Source: JAUIAI01 sp049680625
GTDB taxonomy: Bacteria; Pseudomonadota; Gammaproteobacteria; Burkholderiales; Burkholderiaceae_E
Assembly (NCBI GenBank): GCA_049680625.1
Contig: JBAUID010000038.1
Location: forward strand, 1-17,376
Reading direction: 5' to 3'
Length of the DNA stretch: 17,376 nucleotides
Positions 6,315 through 13,389 of this stretch are shown here, piece by piece; within the stretch, counting starts at the first letter, position 1; every line of letters begins with the position of its first letter. The notes under the pieces were generated by a model. The model did not search any database. It was not told the DNA's origin and saw only the letters and a list, made by a program, of their open reading frames with translations. A program made the translations under genes and the position numbers.

Positions 6315-6800
6315 TTAATCGTGTTGTTGGCGGTGTGCCGGCCCCATGACCAGCGCGCTGCGAATTTTTCTGTCGGGTTGGCCTACAGCCGGCTTAAAAC
6401 GTTTCGAGTACTCCGGTGCAGACAGGGCAATAAGACTGGATAGTCGGTGACTGATCGCAACTTCTTGTTTACCGGCAATCGACATCACTTCAAAAACAGT
6501 TTCGATCGAGCCTTCCGTAAAGCCGGAAAGGCTGCTGGCCAGTGTTGCTTTGGAACGAATGCCCTGGGCTAGTGCAGCCGAGACTGCAAACTGCTCGCGC
6601 TCGCCTGCATCCAATGTGTCACTGAGCAGGGCCAGTGCCAGTGCGGCATCGTCAAACAAGACCATGGCTTGCAAGTCTTCGCGATGGATCACTTGCCCGC
6701 CGTAATCTGGGAGGGAGGCTGCGAACAGTTCCACCGCCTCCCATGCTGGCAGTGGGTCTTTATTGATGGCGAGAAAACGAATCAGGCATAAGAGTTTCAC
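6315..6800 (-). CDS. Unknown protein resembling a degenerate cyclase-homology domain
   Basis: This 161-residue frame starts at a GTG (6800-6798) with no clear ribosome binding site. I do not firmly recognise it. The pattern loosely follows a class III nucleotide-cyclase domain: an opening strand (LLCLIRFLAIN), MVLFDDAALALALLSDTL resembling the F-D-s-x-x-x-A-l-x-x-a-l segment, FAVSAALAQGI resembling the R-x-G-l-x-x-G strand, and ETVFEVMSIAGKQEVAISHR resembling the A-x-R-l-x-x-l-A-x-x-G-e-v-x-v-S segment. The two metal-binding aspartates are not evident, so it would be catalytically dead if the resemblance holds. It lies 90 bases downstream of the Crp/Fnr gene in the same direction and may share its transcript. 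Confidence is good that it is a gene and low for the family. Confidence 0.5.
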   Translation of the reverse strand: MKLLCLIRFLAINKDPLPAWEAVELFAASLPDYGGQVIHREDLQAMVLFDDAALALALLSDTLDAGEREQFAVSAALAQGIRSKATLASSLSGFTEGSIETVFEVMSIAGKQEVAISHRLSSLIALSAPEYSKRFKPAVGQPDRKIRSALVMGPAHRQQHD

Positions 6801-6802
6801 CC

Positions 6803-6837
6803 GACAATTTTGTCAGTCACCCGGCGGTGAATCACCG
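6803..6837. promoter_or_regulatory. Two operator-like palindromes before the cyclase-like gene
   Basis: GACAATTTTGTC (6803-6814) is a perfect palindrome that ends two bases before the GTG start on the minus strand. CGGTGAATCACCG (6825-6837) is a second, with 6-bp arms around a single base. Both are too compact to be good terminators. The first is part of a motif, AATTTTGTCAGTC, repeated exactly at 11972-11984. Confidence 0.4.
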
Positions 6838-6890
6838 GACAGGGCGTAGGCGGGCATTCGTGCCGACCAGCGGTCGGTACCCAGTCTGGC

Positions 6891-7502
6891 TTACGGGCTC
6901 TTTGGGATGATCAGCTTATCCTGGACTTTGAGCAGTTGATTTTTTTGCTGCAGGTCGGCAATGGTTCGGTACAAGGCTTCATGGCTGACCCCCAGGTCAC
7001 CGGCCAGGGTTTTGAGACCAGAGGGTACCGAGTATTGTCCGTCGATACCTTCGGTGAGTATTAAGTGCAGTAAGCGGTCTTTCACCGATTTGATACGCAA
7101 ACGCTCGCATTGCGTACGCAGCCGCCGCACTTCATCATTAATCATTGTGATCCATCGGCTGGCGAAGTTGTTATCCCGCGCCAGTGTTTTCTGCATTTCG
7201 ATGATCGGAATCGAAAGCGCTACTGTGGCACTGGTGACCATTGCATCGCAGTGATAACTTGAAACATTCAGGCTTGCTTCGCTGACAAAGCCGCCGCGCG
7301 TTCTTTGTAACACGACAATATCACCGTGAAGTCCGACTCGCTCCAGCGTCACTTCGCCGGAAACAACGTAAAACATGTGGTGCGGGGTGTGTCCCACCCG
7401 AAACAGGCAATTACCCTTCGGATAGTGATTGCCTACGCAAGCATCATGAAGTTCGGGCGGTAGCAGTTGCTGCAATTTGTCGGGAAGAATAACGCGATCC
7501 AT
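6891..7502 (-). CDS. Crp/Fnr-family transcriptional regulator
   Basis: This is 203 residues from the ATG at 7502. Residues about 15-115 form the cyclic-nucleotide-binding-like jelly roll: YPKGNCLFRVGHTPHHMFYV, VSGEVTLER and FVSEASLNVSSYHCDA. The effector loop reads VSEASL rather than the FGE-x-x-L-x-x-x-x-R-x-A of cAMP-binding CRP, so cAMP is an unlikely ligand. Residues about 155-200 form the winged helix-turn-helix, with GLKTLAGDLGVSHEALYRTI as the recognition unit. No N-terminal cysteine cluster of the FNR [4Fe-4S] type is present; a lone Cys lies in SSYHCDA. It is divergent from the multicopper oxidase with 96 bases between the starts, so it may regulate that gene or itself. Confidence 0.9.
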   Translation of the reverse strand: MDRVILPDKLQQLLPPELHDACVGNHYPKGNCLFRVGHTPHHMFYVVSGEVTLERVGLHGDIVVLQRTRGGFVSEASLNVSSYHCDAMVTSATVALSIPIIEMQKTLARDNNFASRWITMINDEVRRLRTQCERLRIKSVKDRLLHLILTEGIDGQYSVPSGLKTLAGDLGVSHEALYRTIADLQQKNQLLKVQDKLIIPKSP

Positions 7503-7598
7503 TGATCTGAATCATATGCTGATTTACCGGTACAGAAGCAAACTCGATACAAAGGATCAGGCCCGAGTTGCCGGGCTGCATCGAAGAGGGTAATTCTC
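7503..7598. promoter_or_regulatory. Shared divergent promoter region, crp/fnr and multicopper oxidase
   Basis: This 96-bp region must hold the start signals of both genes. AAGAGGG (7585-7591) is a clear ribosome binding site for the oxidase ATG at 7599. A small hairpin GCCCG/CGGGC (7561-7565 and 7572-7576) would lie in its leader. No standard CRP or FNR box is evident. Confidence 0.45.
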
Positions 7599-9176
7599 AT
7601 GAGACGACGAATTCTTTTGGCGGGCGCCACCGCGACCGGTTTAGTTGCCGGTTCTGCTTACTTTGGTCTGAATTCTCCGGTCTTGCGGTCGAGTATGGCG
7701 GCAGACCGCGGCTCAGAACTGCCGATTCCACCGGTACTTGAACTAAACGGTGAAGCGCCCGCCAGCCTGAAGGCGGTGCACGGACGGCATGAATTCTTCG
7801 CCGGCGTTGCAACCCCAACCCTGGGCTTTAACCAAAATTACCTCGGGCCGGTACTACGGCTGCAACGGGGCATGGTGGGACGCATCAAGGTAGACAATCA
7901 AACCGCGCAGCCGATCACCGCCCACTGGCACGGTTTACATGTTAATGGCGTTTTTGATGGGGGGCCGCAGACCGCGTTTGATCCGGGCAAGTCCTGGTCA
8001 GCCGAGCTGGCGGTTGATCAACCCGCGGCTACCCTTTGGTATCACTCTCACGTGCACGGTCAAACCGGCAGTCAGGTGTATCACGGACTGGCTGGGATGA
8101 TGATTGTTGATGATCCGTCAGCCGGACAATCCGGCTTACCCGACACCTACGGTTTTGATGACATCCCGTTGATTGTTCAGGACCGCGCCTTTGACACCAC
8201 TGGAGCGTTGGTCTATGGCAATCGTGGACCGACGATGATGCACGGTTTTAGGGCTAGCGAAATTGTTGTTAATGGTGCAATCAGACCCAGTGCCGGTGTC
8301 CCGGCAGGACTGGTACGGCTGCGGATTCTCAATGCGTCAAACGCCCGCATCTACCATTTTTCTTTTGAAGATCAGCGGGAGTTTTACCAGGTTGGTAGTG
8401 ATGCTGGTTTGCTGGCCAGGCCAGTGGCCCTGAAAACTCTGGAATTGGCGCCGGCTGAACGGGCAGAAATTGTCGTCGATTTTTCGAATGGGCAACCCGT
8501 ACGACTGATGTCAGCTGACGACTTTAACAGTCCCATGGGCGGCGGGATGGGCCACGGCATGGGACGCGGGATGGGCCATGGCATGAGAGGCGGCATGGGC
8601 CATGGCATGGGAGGCCCGGTTGCCCGCGGTGATGTCTTGGGTTCGGATGCGGGGCAATTTGAAGTCATGCGTTTTCGTGTCAATTCCCAGGTAAAAACCA
8701 CAGTGACAAAACTACCCGCCGTGATTGCTGGCGCGCCGAAAGAACCGGACTGGGGCAAACCGGAGCGTCGCGTTCAGTTGCGACTCGACATGCACACGGG
8801 GGGGATGGGTGGCATGTTTGGCCGGATGCTGCGTGGCGGCGGGATGAATGCTATGGGCATCAATGGCCGCTCAATGGACATGAATCGAATCGACTGGCAA
8901 TTCAGGCGCAACGAGGTGCAGCGTTGGGAGGTGATCAGCGATCAGATGGCACATCCGTTTCACATTCACGGCACCTCGTTCCAGGTACTGACCCGCAACG
9001 GGTCTCCCGTCCCGTATGAGCGTACCGGGATGAAAGACGTTGTTCTGGTCGATGGTCGGGTCGAACTACTCGTACGGTTTACCAGGGGTGCTGACGCCAC
9101 AACCCCGTACATGTATCACTGTCACATTCTTGAGCATGAGGATGCGGGGATGATGGGCCAGTTTACGGTTGGCTGA
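7599..9176 (+). CDS. Periplasmic multicopper oxidase, CueO/CopA-like, Met-rich
   Basis: This 525-residue protein has an arginine-led N-terminus (MRRRILLAGATATGLVAG) that suits a Tat-type signal. All four copper-binding motifs are present: HWHG (H109, H111), YHSHVHG (H149, H151), HPFHIHG (H452, H455, H457) and HCHILEHEDAGMM (H507, C508, H509, H513, axial M518). The blue type 1 copper is thus held by H452, C508, H513 and M518, and the trinuclear centre is complete. Three cupredoxin domains are expected. Between the second and third lies a Gly/Met/His segment (residues about 313-339), with further Met-rich sequence near 395-430, as in CueO-like cuprous oxidases. It probably oxidises Cu(I) or phenolic or metal substrates in the periplasm with O2. 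It may be controlled by the divergent Crp/Fnr gene. No copper exporter is in the window. Confidence 0.93.
   Translation: MRRRILLAGATATGLVAGSAYFGLNSPVLRSSMAADRGSELPIPPVLELNGEAPASLKAVHGRHEFFAGVATPTLGFNQNYLGPVLRLQRGMVGRIKVDNQTAQPITAHWHGLHVNGVFDGGPQTAFDPGKSWSAELAVDQPAATLWYHSHVHGQTGSQVYHGLAGMMIVDDPSAGQSGLPDTYGFDDIPLIVQDRAFDTTGALVYGNRGPTMMHGFRASEIVVNGAIRPSAGVPAGLVRLRILNASNARIYHFSFEDQREFYQVGSDAGLLARPVALKTLELAPAERAEIVVDFSNGQPVRLMSADDFNSPMGGGMGHGMGRGMGHGMRGGMGHGMGGPVARGDVLGSDAGQFEVMRFRVNSQVKTTVTKLPAVIAGAPKEPDWGKPERRVQLRLDMHTGGMGGMFGRMLRGGGMNAMGINGRSMDMNRIDWQFRRNEVQRWEVISDQMAHPFHIHGTSFQVLTRNGSPVPYERTGMKDVVLVDGRVELLVRFTRGADATTPYMYHCHILEHEDAGMMGQFTVG
8535..8614. repeat. Imperfect tandem repeat encoding the Met/Gly/His segment
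   Basis: Inside the multicopper oxidase, short units of the type GGCATGGG and GGGATGGGCCA(C/T)GGCATG recur, encoding repeats of MGHGMGRG/MGHGMRGG. The result is about nine Met and three His in 27 residues, a plausible copper-collecting loop. The near-identical DNA units suggest expansion by slippage. Confidence 0.8.
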
Positions 9177-9269
9177 TCATTCTGCGAGTTATGAGTACAG
9201 GCCCTGGTCACTTTAGACGCTATTTCCAAAGCGGCTGTATATTGCCGTTCATTACAGGGGAGAGTGCTA

Positions 9270-11093
9270 ATGACCCGTCATTACTTTTTTGCTATTACTT
9301 TATGCGCGGTTTTGGGTGGCGGTATGTCCGTTCCGCAAGCCGGCGCCCAGTCGGTCACCGCCGAAACTGCGCGGGCGAACCCTGAAGGCACGTCAGCGAT
9401 TTCTGCCCGGACGATGGCGTTTTCAGACGTTGACATGGTGGCCACGGCTAATCCGCATGCCACCAATTCTGCGCTAAGAATTCTGCGCGACGGCGGGAGT
9501 GCGATTGACGCCGCCATTGCTGCTCAAATGGTGCTGAATCTAGTCGAACCGCAGTCCTCGGGTATTGGCGGTGGCGCGTTCTTGCTGAACTTTGATGCGC
9601 AGTCATCCAAAATCAGGGTTTACGATGGTCGTGAGACTGCGCCGGCGGCATCTTATTCAGCGCAATTTCTGAATCTCGACGGATCACCGCTGAAGTTTTT
9701 TGATGCGGTCGACAGCGGACTGTCTGTTGGCGTACCCGGCCTGCTGCGTATGCTTGAGCTGGCGCATCAGCAACACGGCAAGTTAGCCTGGGCGGCGTTG
9801 TTCGAACCGGCAATTACCCTGGCCAGAAACGGATTTAAAATTTCTGACCGATTGCATCAGTCGATAAAACGCAGTCAGAAACGTATTGTTAAACAGCCGG
9901 TGGCTGCCGCTTACTTTCTGGATGCCAGCGGGCAGCCAAAGTCTGTCGGCAGCGTACTTAAGAACCCGGAGTTTGCGCAGACGCTGACTGAGGTTGCGCT
10001 CAACGGTGCCGATGTGTTCTACAAAGGGGTGAACGCTGATGCCGTGGTTTCAGCGGTAGCGTCGCACAACCGGCGCCAGGGGTTGATGAGCGTCAATGAT
10101 CTGGCCGATTATCGTGCCCTGGTGCGCGACCCCTTGTGTGGTCGCCTGGCGTCGCTTCAGGTATGTGGCATGCCCCCGCCCAGCTCTGGGGCGTTAACCA
10201 TGCTGCAATCGTTGTCTTTGTTCGAGGCGCTCGGGGTGCCGACAAAGCCGCCCGGTAGTGTCGACGCCGTGCACTTGATGAGCGAAGCGTATCGGCTTGC
10301 CTATGCAGACCGTGGCCAATATATTGCCGACCCTGACTTTGCGACCGTCCCGGTGACCGGGCTACTGGACACTGGCTATACCCGTTTGCGGGCCAGCCGG
10401 GTTTCACCGCGACGTTCGATGGGTAAGCCGCAGGCCGGGCAGCCAAAAGGCGCTCCGGTGGCAGGGCTCGATCAAAGCCATGAGCTGCCTGGAACCACCC
10501 ATTTATCGATTGTGGATGCTCAAGGCAACGCAATCTCAATGACAAGTTCGATCGAGACCGCCTTTGGCAGTTTGTTGATGGTTCGCGGTTACCTGTTAAA
10601 TAACCAACTGACCGATTTTTCGTTTGCGCCGTTCGATCAGGCCGGCAAGGTCATTGCGAATCGGGTTGAGCCGGGCAAAAGACCACGCAGTTCTATGGCG
10701 CCTACTATTGTTCTGGATAACAAAGGTCGACTCGAAGCCGTGCTTGGTTCACCGGGTGGCAGCTCAATCATTCAATACGTTACGGGCACCCTGGTTGGCA
10801 TGTTGTACGGCGGACTGGATGTTCAGCAGGCGATCAATGCGCCGCATTTCGGTGCCAAGACATCGGCTATCACAACCCTCGAGAAAAACTCGTCCCTGAC
10901 CGGCCTGCAGGCCGGGTTGGAAGCGATGGGGCATCAGGTCAAAACCCGTGCGCTGACCAGCGGCCTGCATGCGCTTGTGTTTAACGGGGTTCGGGATGAT
11001 GGCTCTCCCGGCTTTTTTGCTCATGGACAGCGGCGTAGTCGCTGGGCCGGTGGCGCCGATCCGCGTCGGGAAGGCGTGGCGGCCGGTAACTAA
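9270..11093 (+). CDS. ggt: Gamma-glutamyltransferase
   Basis: The ATG at 9270 follows AGGGGAG (9256-9262) and gives 607 residues. The first 28 form a signal peptide (MTRHYFFAITLCAVLGGGMS, then an AGAQS cleavage region), so it acts in the periplasm. The large-subunit motifs are there: ANPHATNSALRILRDGGSAI, EPQSSGIGGGAF and VYDGRETAP. The autocleavage site is at GTTHLS, making T409 the nucleophile and new N-terminus of the small subunit. It is followed by YLLNNQLTDFSF, PRSSMAPTIVL and GSPGGSSIIQY, the usual substrate-binding motifs. The enzyme cleaves or transfers the gamma-glutamyl group of glutathione and related peptides. It follows the multicopper oxidase in the same direction after 93 bases and may be transcribed separately. 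Overall length and motif order are normal. Confidence 0.96.
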   Translation: MTRHYFFAITLCAVLGGGMSVPQAGAQSVTAETARANPEGTSAISARTMAFSDVDMVATANPHATNSALRILRDGGSAIDAAIAAQMVLNLVEPQSSGIGGGAFLLNFDAQSSKIRVYDGRETAPAASYSAQFLNLDGSPLKFFDAVDSGLSVGVPGLLRMLELAHQQHGKLAWAALFEPAITLARNGFKISDRLHQSIKRSQKRIVKQPVAAAYFLDASGQPKSVGSVLKNPEFAQTLTEVALNGADVFYKGVNADAVVSAVASHNRRQGLMSVNDLADYRALVRDPLCGRLASLQVCGMPPPSSGALTMLQSLSLFEALGVPTKPPGSVDAVHLMSEAYRLAYADRGQYIADPDFATVPVTGLLDTGYTRLRASRVSPRRSMGKPQAGQPKGAPVAGLDQSHELPGTTHLSIVDAQGNAISMTSSIETAFGSLLMVRGYLLNNQLTDFSFAPFDQAGKVIANRVEPGKRPRSSMAPTIVLDNKGRLEAVLGSPGGSSIIQYVTGTLVGMLYGGLDVQQAINAPHFGAKTSAITTLEKNSSLTGLQAGLEAMGHQVKTRALTSGLHALVFNGVRDDGSPGFFAHGQRRSRWAGGADPRREGVAAGN

Positions 11094-11145
11094 GGTTAGA
11101 AGACCCGTTTGTTGGGGCAGTTTGGTTTCAAAGTCAGGTGCAAAA

Positions 11146-11949
11146 ATGAAAATTGGATTGATAATTGTTGGTGACGAAATTTTGTCAGGCAAACGCCAGG
11201 ACAAACATTTCAGCAAAGTGCTCGAAATGCTTACTGAGCGAGGCCTGGCTTTGTCCTGGGTGCAATATCTGGGTGATGATCGCCAACGTCTGACCGATAC
11301 GCTGCGCCTGTCGTTTGCCGGCCCCGACCTGGTCTTTAGTTGTGGCGGGATCGGCGCTACACCTGACGACCATACCCGGCAGTCAGCGGCCGCGGCACTC
11401 GGAGAGCCGCTCAAGCTGCATCCGCAGGCTGAGCGCCTGATTAGTGAGCGTTGCGCGCGAATGGCCCGTGAGGGAAATGGCAGCGCGGATATGGCTACCC
11501 GCGAGAATCAACAACGTTTGCAAATGGGGGTGTTCCCGCAAAGCGCACAAATCATTGAAAACCCATATAACCAGATTCCGGGGTTTTCGGTTGGCCATCA
11601 TCATTTCTTTCCGGGCTTCCCGGTGATGGCCTGGCCGATGATTGCCAGCGTTCTTGATTCGCGTTACGGCGATTTGTTTGGCCAGGATGCCATGGAAGAG
11701 CGCGCATTCTGGGTTTACACGTTACCCGAGTCAGCCATAACCCCACTAATGGAGCAGATTCTGGCCAATCACCCCGGGGTTGGCGTGTTTAGCCTGCCAT
11801 CAGCCAATGCGGTCAGCAGTCGTCGCCATATTGAGCTTGGGGTTAAAGGTCCGGGCGATTTGGTCGGTCCAGCTTTTGCAGATCTTCGTTTAGGAATTCA
11901 ACAACTTGGCGGCGATATCTCGGATTCACCTCCAGAGTCCGCAGAGTGA
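11146..11949 (+). CDS. Molybdopterin-binding domain protein (COG1058, CinA N-terminal-like)
   Basis: The ATG at 11146 lies behind AGGTG (11136-11140); the frame's longer upstream part overlaps ggt and looks spurious. The 267-residue protein opens IGLIIVGDEILSGKRQDKH and has LVFSCGGIGATPDDHTRQ, the two phosphate/pterin-binding motifs of the MoaB/MogA/CinA fold. There is no C-terminal CinA deamidase domain, so it belongs to the short COG1058 group. The rest includes PGFPVMAWPMIASVL. The family is usually called competence/damage-inducible or nucleotide-pyrophosphatase-like, and the true substrate for this stand-alone form is uncertain. It is 52 bases after ggt and probably cotranscribed. Confidence 0.88.
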   Translation: MKIGLIIVGDEILSGKRQDKHFSKVLEMLTERGLALSWVQYLGDDRQRLTDTLRLSFAGPDLVFSCGGIGATPDDHTRQSAAAALGEPLKLHPQAERLISERCARMAREGNGSADMATRENQQRLQMGVFPQSAQIIENPYNQIPGFSVGHHHFFPGFPVMAWPMIASVLDSRYGDLFGQDAMEERAFWVYTLPESAITPLMEQILANHPGVGVFSLPSANAVSSRRHIELGVKGPGDLVGPAFADLRLGIQQLGGDISDSPPESAE

Positions 11950-11964
11950 CGCCGCTCGACTGAA

Positions 11965-11983
11965 ACTGACAAATTTTGTCAGT
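11965..11983. repeat. 9-bp-arm palindrome after the COG1058 gene
   Basis: ACTGACAAA (11965-11973), a central T, then TTTGTCAGT (11975-11983) form a perfect palindrome 15 bases past the stop codon. The 13 bases AATTTTGTCAGTC at 11972-11984 recur exactly at 6806-6818. A one-base loop favours a protein-binding site, though an alternative pairing CGACTG/CAGTCG could form a hairpin. Confidence 0.55.
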
Positions 11984-12101
11984 CGACGCCCTGGGGGGCG
12001 GAAACTAGCCGTATTTGGGCACTTGGTCGTGATTCAACAACTGTTGTCGCTTTGAGACCAACTATGTTGGATAGCGGCATCGATGGGCCCAGAAAAAGAA
12101 A

Positions 12102-12125
12102 TGGCCCGGGTTCTAGACCGGGCCA
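12102..12125. repeat. GC-rich hairpin in the 11950-12340 region
   Basis: TGGCCCGG (12102-12109) pairs with CCGGGCCA (12118-12125) around GTTCTAGA. On the minus strand it is followed by TTTCTTTTTCT, so it could act as a second, downstream terminator for the IclR gene. On the plus strand there is no T run. Confidence 0.6.
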
Positions 12126-12126
12126 A

Positions 12127-12166
12127 AAGCACCACAAAGAGGAGGAGGGAGGAACATGTGGTGCTT
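12127..12166. repeat. Hairpin enclosing a purine-rich Shine-Dalgarno-like loop
   Basis: AAGCACCAC (12127-12135) pairs with GTGGTGCTT (12158-12166). The 22-base loop is GA-rich with three or more GGA triplets and an ATG near its right end. In plus-strand RNA the strong ribosome-binding-like sequence would be displayed in the loop. Confidence 0.55.
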
Positions 12167-12194
12167 GGAGGAGACAACCTGAAAAAATCGCATT

Positions 12195-12229
12195 GGCCCT
12201 TAGTAACCATTGACCTGTATGGTTGGGCC
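12195..12229. repeat. Bulged 11-bp hairpin
   Basis: GGCCC (12195-12199) and AACCAT (12205-12210) pair with ATGGTT (12219-12224) and GGGCC (12225-12229), leaving a five-base bulge on the left arm and an 8-base loop. It is followed on the plus strand by GCTTTAATTTGTTTC, so a weak terminator for the COG1058 gene is possible. Confidence 0.5.
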
Positions 12230-12287
12230 GCTTTAATTTGTTTCAATACAGGTAATGCAAGGTCTGTGCCAGTTTTTCCGACAAGAT

Positions 12288-12332
12288 GAAAAAAGGGGCG
12301 GACAAGCCGTGTCGTCTGCTTGTCCGCCCCTT
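12288..12332 (-). terminator. Strong intrinsic terminator of the IclR gene
   Basis: A perfect 15-bp stem (12293-12307 with 12318-12332, arms AAGGGGCGGACAAGC) closes a 10-base loop. Read on the minus strand, the stem ends in CCCC followed by six T, the standard Rho-independent form. It lies about 70 bases beyond the IclR stop codon. On the plus strand no T run follows, so it is probably not bidirectional. Confidence 0.88.
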
Positions 12333-12399
12333 GAATTGTGGGTGGGCTGGAGTGGGATCGCCAAGACCGGGTAAGGTCAGGCTGCTTTAGCCGGGGAGG

Positions 12400-13185
12400 T
12401 TATTCCTGGCCGTGCCCCAATGCCGAGGAAATTCGGCGCGTGGCGTCCTGCAACATTTCCAGCCAGCGATCTTGTACATGCTCTGCCGGCGCAGAAATAG
12501 AGAGTCCGGCCACCAGGCGTCCCGCATCATCCCGAATTGGTGACGCCATACAGCGCACCCCGGGCTCGAGTTCTTCGTTGTCGCGGGCCCAGCCGGTGGC
12601 GCGTACCTCGGCAAGCTCACTTTCCAGTTTGGCCAGGTCGACAATACTGTTTGGAGTTTGGCCGGGAAGTCCGGTGCGTTCGGCATAGGCACGCACGCTG
12701 TTGGCGTCTTCAAATGCGAGAAAGAGTTTGCCGACCGATGTCAGGTGCAGTGGGGCGCGCCCGCCAACCGCGCGAACGACTTGCATGCCAGAACGCTCTG
12801 ACACTGCACGCTCGATATAAACGATCTCATCACCTTGCCGGATCGATAAATTCACCGGCTGATGCGCAAGATTGTGCAGCTCGCGCATTGGCCCAAGGGC
12901 GGCATCGCGTACATTTAGCCGGGTTTTAACCAGGTTGCCCAACTCAAGCAGGCGAATGCCAAGCTGGTAAGCACCGGGTTCTACCCGATCAACAATCCGT
13001 GCAATCACCAGATCGTTCAGAATTCGGTGGGCGGTTGACGGATGTAGCCCGGTACGTGTGGATAACGCCTTCAGGCTGACAGGTTCGGTTTGTTCGGCAA
13101 GCGCATCTAATAAAGAGACTAGACGGGCGATGACCTGAATAGCGGTCTTGCCGGCTTCTGCTGGGTGAATTCTTGGTCTGGCCAT
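12400..13185 (-). CDS. IclR-family transcriptional regulator
   Basis: The ATG at 13185 gives 261 residues starting MARPRIHPAEAGKTAIQVI; an upstream GTG at 13203, preceded by GGAAA, would add six residues. Residues about 15-75 form the winged helix-turn-helix with SLKALSTRTGLHPSTAHRIL as its core. Residues about 85-255 are the IclR effector domain: IVYIERAVSERSGMQVVRAV, the PLHLTSVGKLFLAF segment, GWARDNEELEPGVRCMASPI, and GRLVAGLSISAPAEH. The family usually senses small carbon or aromatic acids and represses or activates adjacent catabolic genes. It is divergent from the nitrile hydratase operon with about 200 bases between, so it is the likely regulator of that operon. Confidence 0.95.
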   Translation of the reverse strand: MARPRIHPAEAGKTAIQVIARLVSLLDALAEQTEPVSLKALSTRTGLHPSTAHRILNDLVIARIVDRVEPGAYQLGIRLLELGNLVKTRLNVRDAALGPMRELHNLAHQPVNLSIRQGDEIVYIERAVSERSGMQVVRAVGGRAPLHLTSVGKLFLAFEDANSVRAYAERTGLPGQTPNSIVDLAKLESELAEVRATGWARDNEELEPGVRCMASPIRDDAGRLVAGLSISAPAEHVQDRWLEMLQDATRRISSALGHGQE

Positions 13186-13389
13186 ACAAGCATCATATAT
13201 CACTTCGCGAAATTTCCAAGACCCAAAAATAGCATAAATAACTCATATGAATTAAAAACAGCCTTTTCTTCCCGGGTTGATCATTCTCCCTGCGGATTAA
13301 CGCAAACACGTCGCCGCTGATTTTCCAGCTTTAACTCGTGGCTAGAAAGAGTCAAAATACGCGCTTGAGTGCACTGATAGGATCAAACC
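13186..13389. promoter_or_regulatory. IclR / nitrile hydratase divergent control region
   Basis: This AT-rich 204-bp region sits between divergent genes. On the IclR side TTCGCGAA (13204-13211) overlaps GAAATTTC (13209-13216), two compact palindromes just upstream of the IclR start. The minus-strand TTGGAAATTTCGC loosely recalls the TGGAAAT half-site of E. coli IclR. I could not place a -35/-10 pair with confidence for either direction. Confidence 0.4.

Larger units (their letters stand above)
11950..12292. other. Intergenic region with several strong inverted repeats
   Basis: No gene is supported here. A 68-codon frame from 12083 runs across the hairpins and has no ribosome binding site or recognisable family. 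The region holds four separate inverted repeats, described individually. A purine-rich GAGGAGGAGGGAGGAAC (12139-12155) precedes an ATG (12156) that opens only an 8-codon frame, MWCLEETT. The plus-strand RNA carries many GGA triplets. It may encode a structured RNA or form a composite 3' region for the two converging genes. Confidence 0.5.

Noticed and set aside
6797..6820. Seven-residue leader peptide overlapping the cyclase-like gene's GTG
   Set aside because: It has no ribosome binding site and is so short that the stop/start overlap is likely chance.
8384..8758. Pro/Met-rich frame opposite the multicopper oxidase repeat
   Set aside because: Its repeated PMPWPIP pattern is just the antisense reading of the Met/Gly/His repeat.
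10093..10545. 150-codon minus-strand frame within ggt
   Set aside because: Antisense to the GGT catalytic region with no recognisable domain or start signal.
12083..12289. 68-codon plus-strand frame in the structured intergenic region
   Set aside because: It runs through three hairpins, lacks a ribosome site at its ATG, and matches no family I know; the structure is better explained at the RNA or DNA level.
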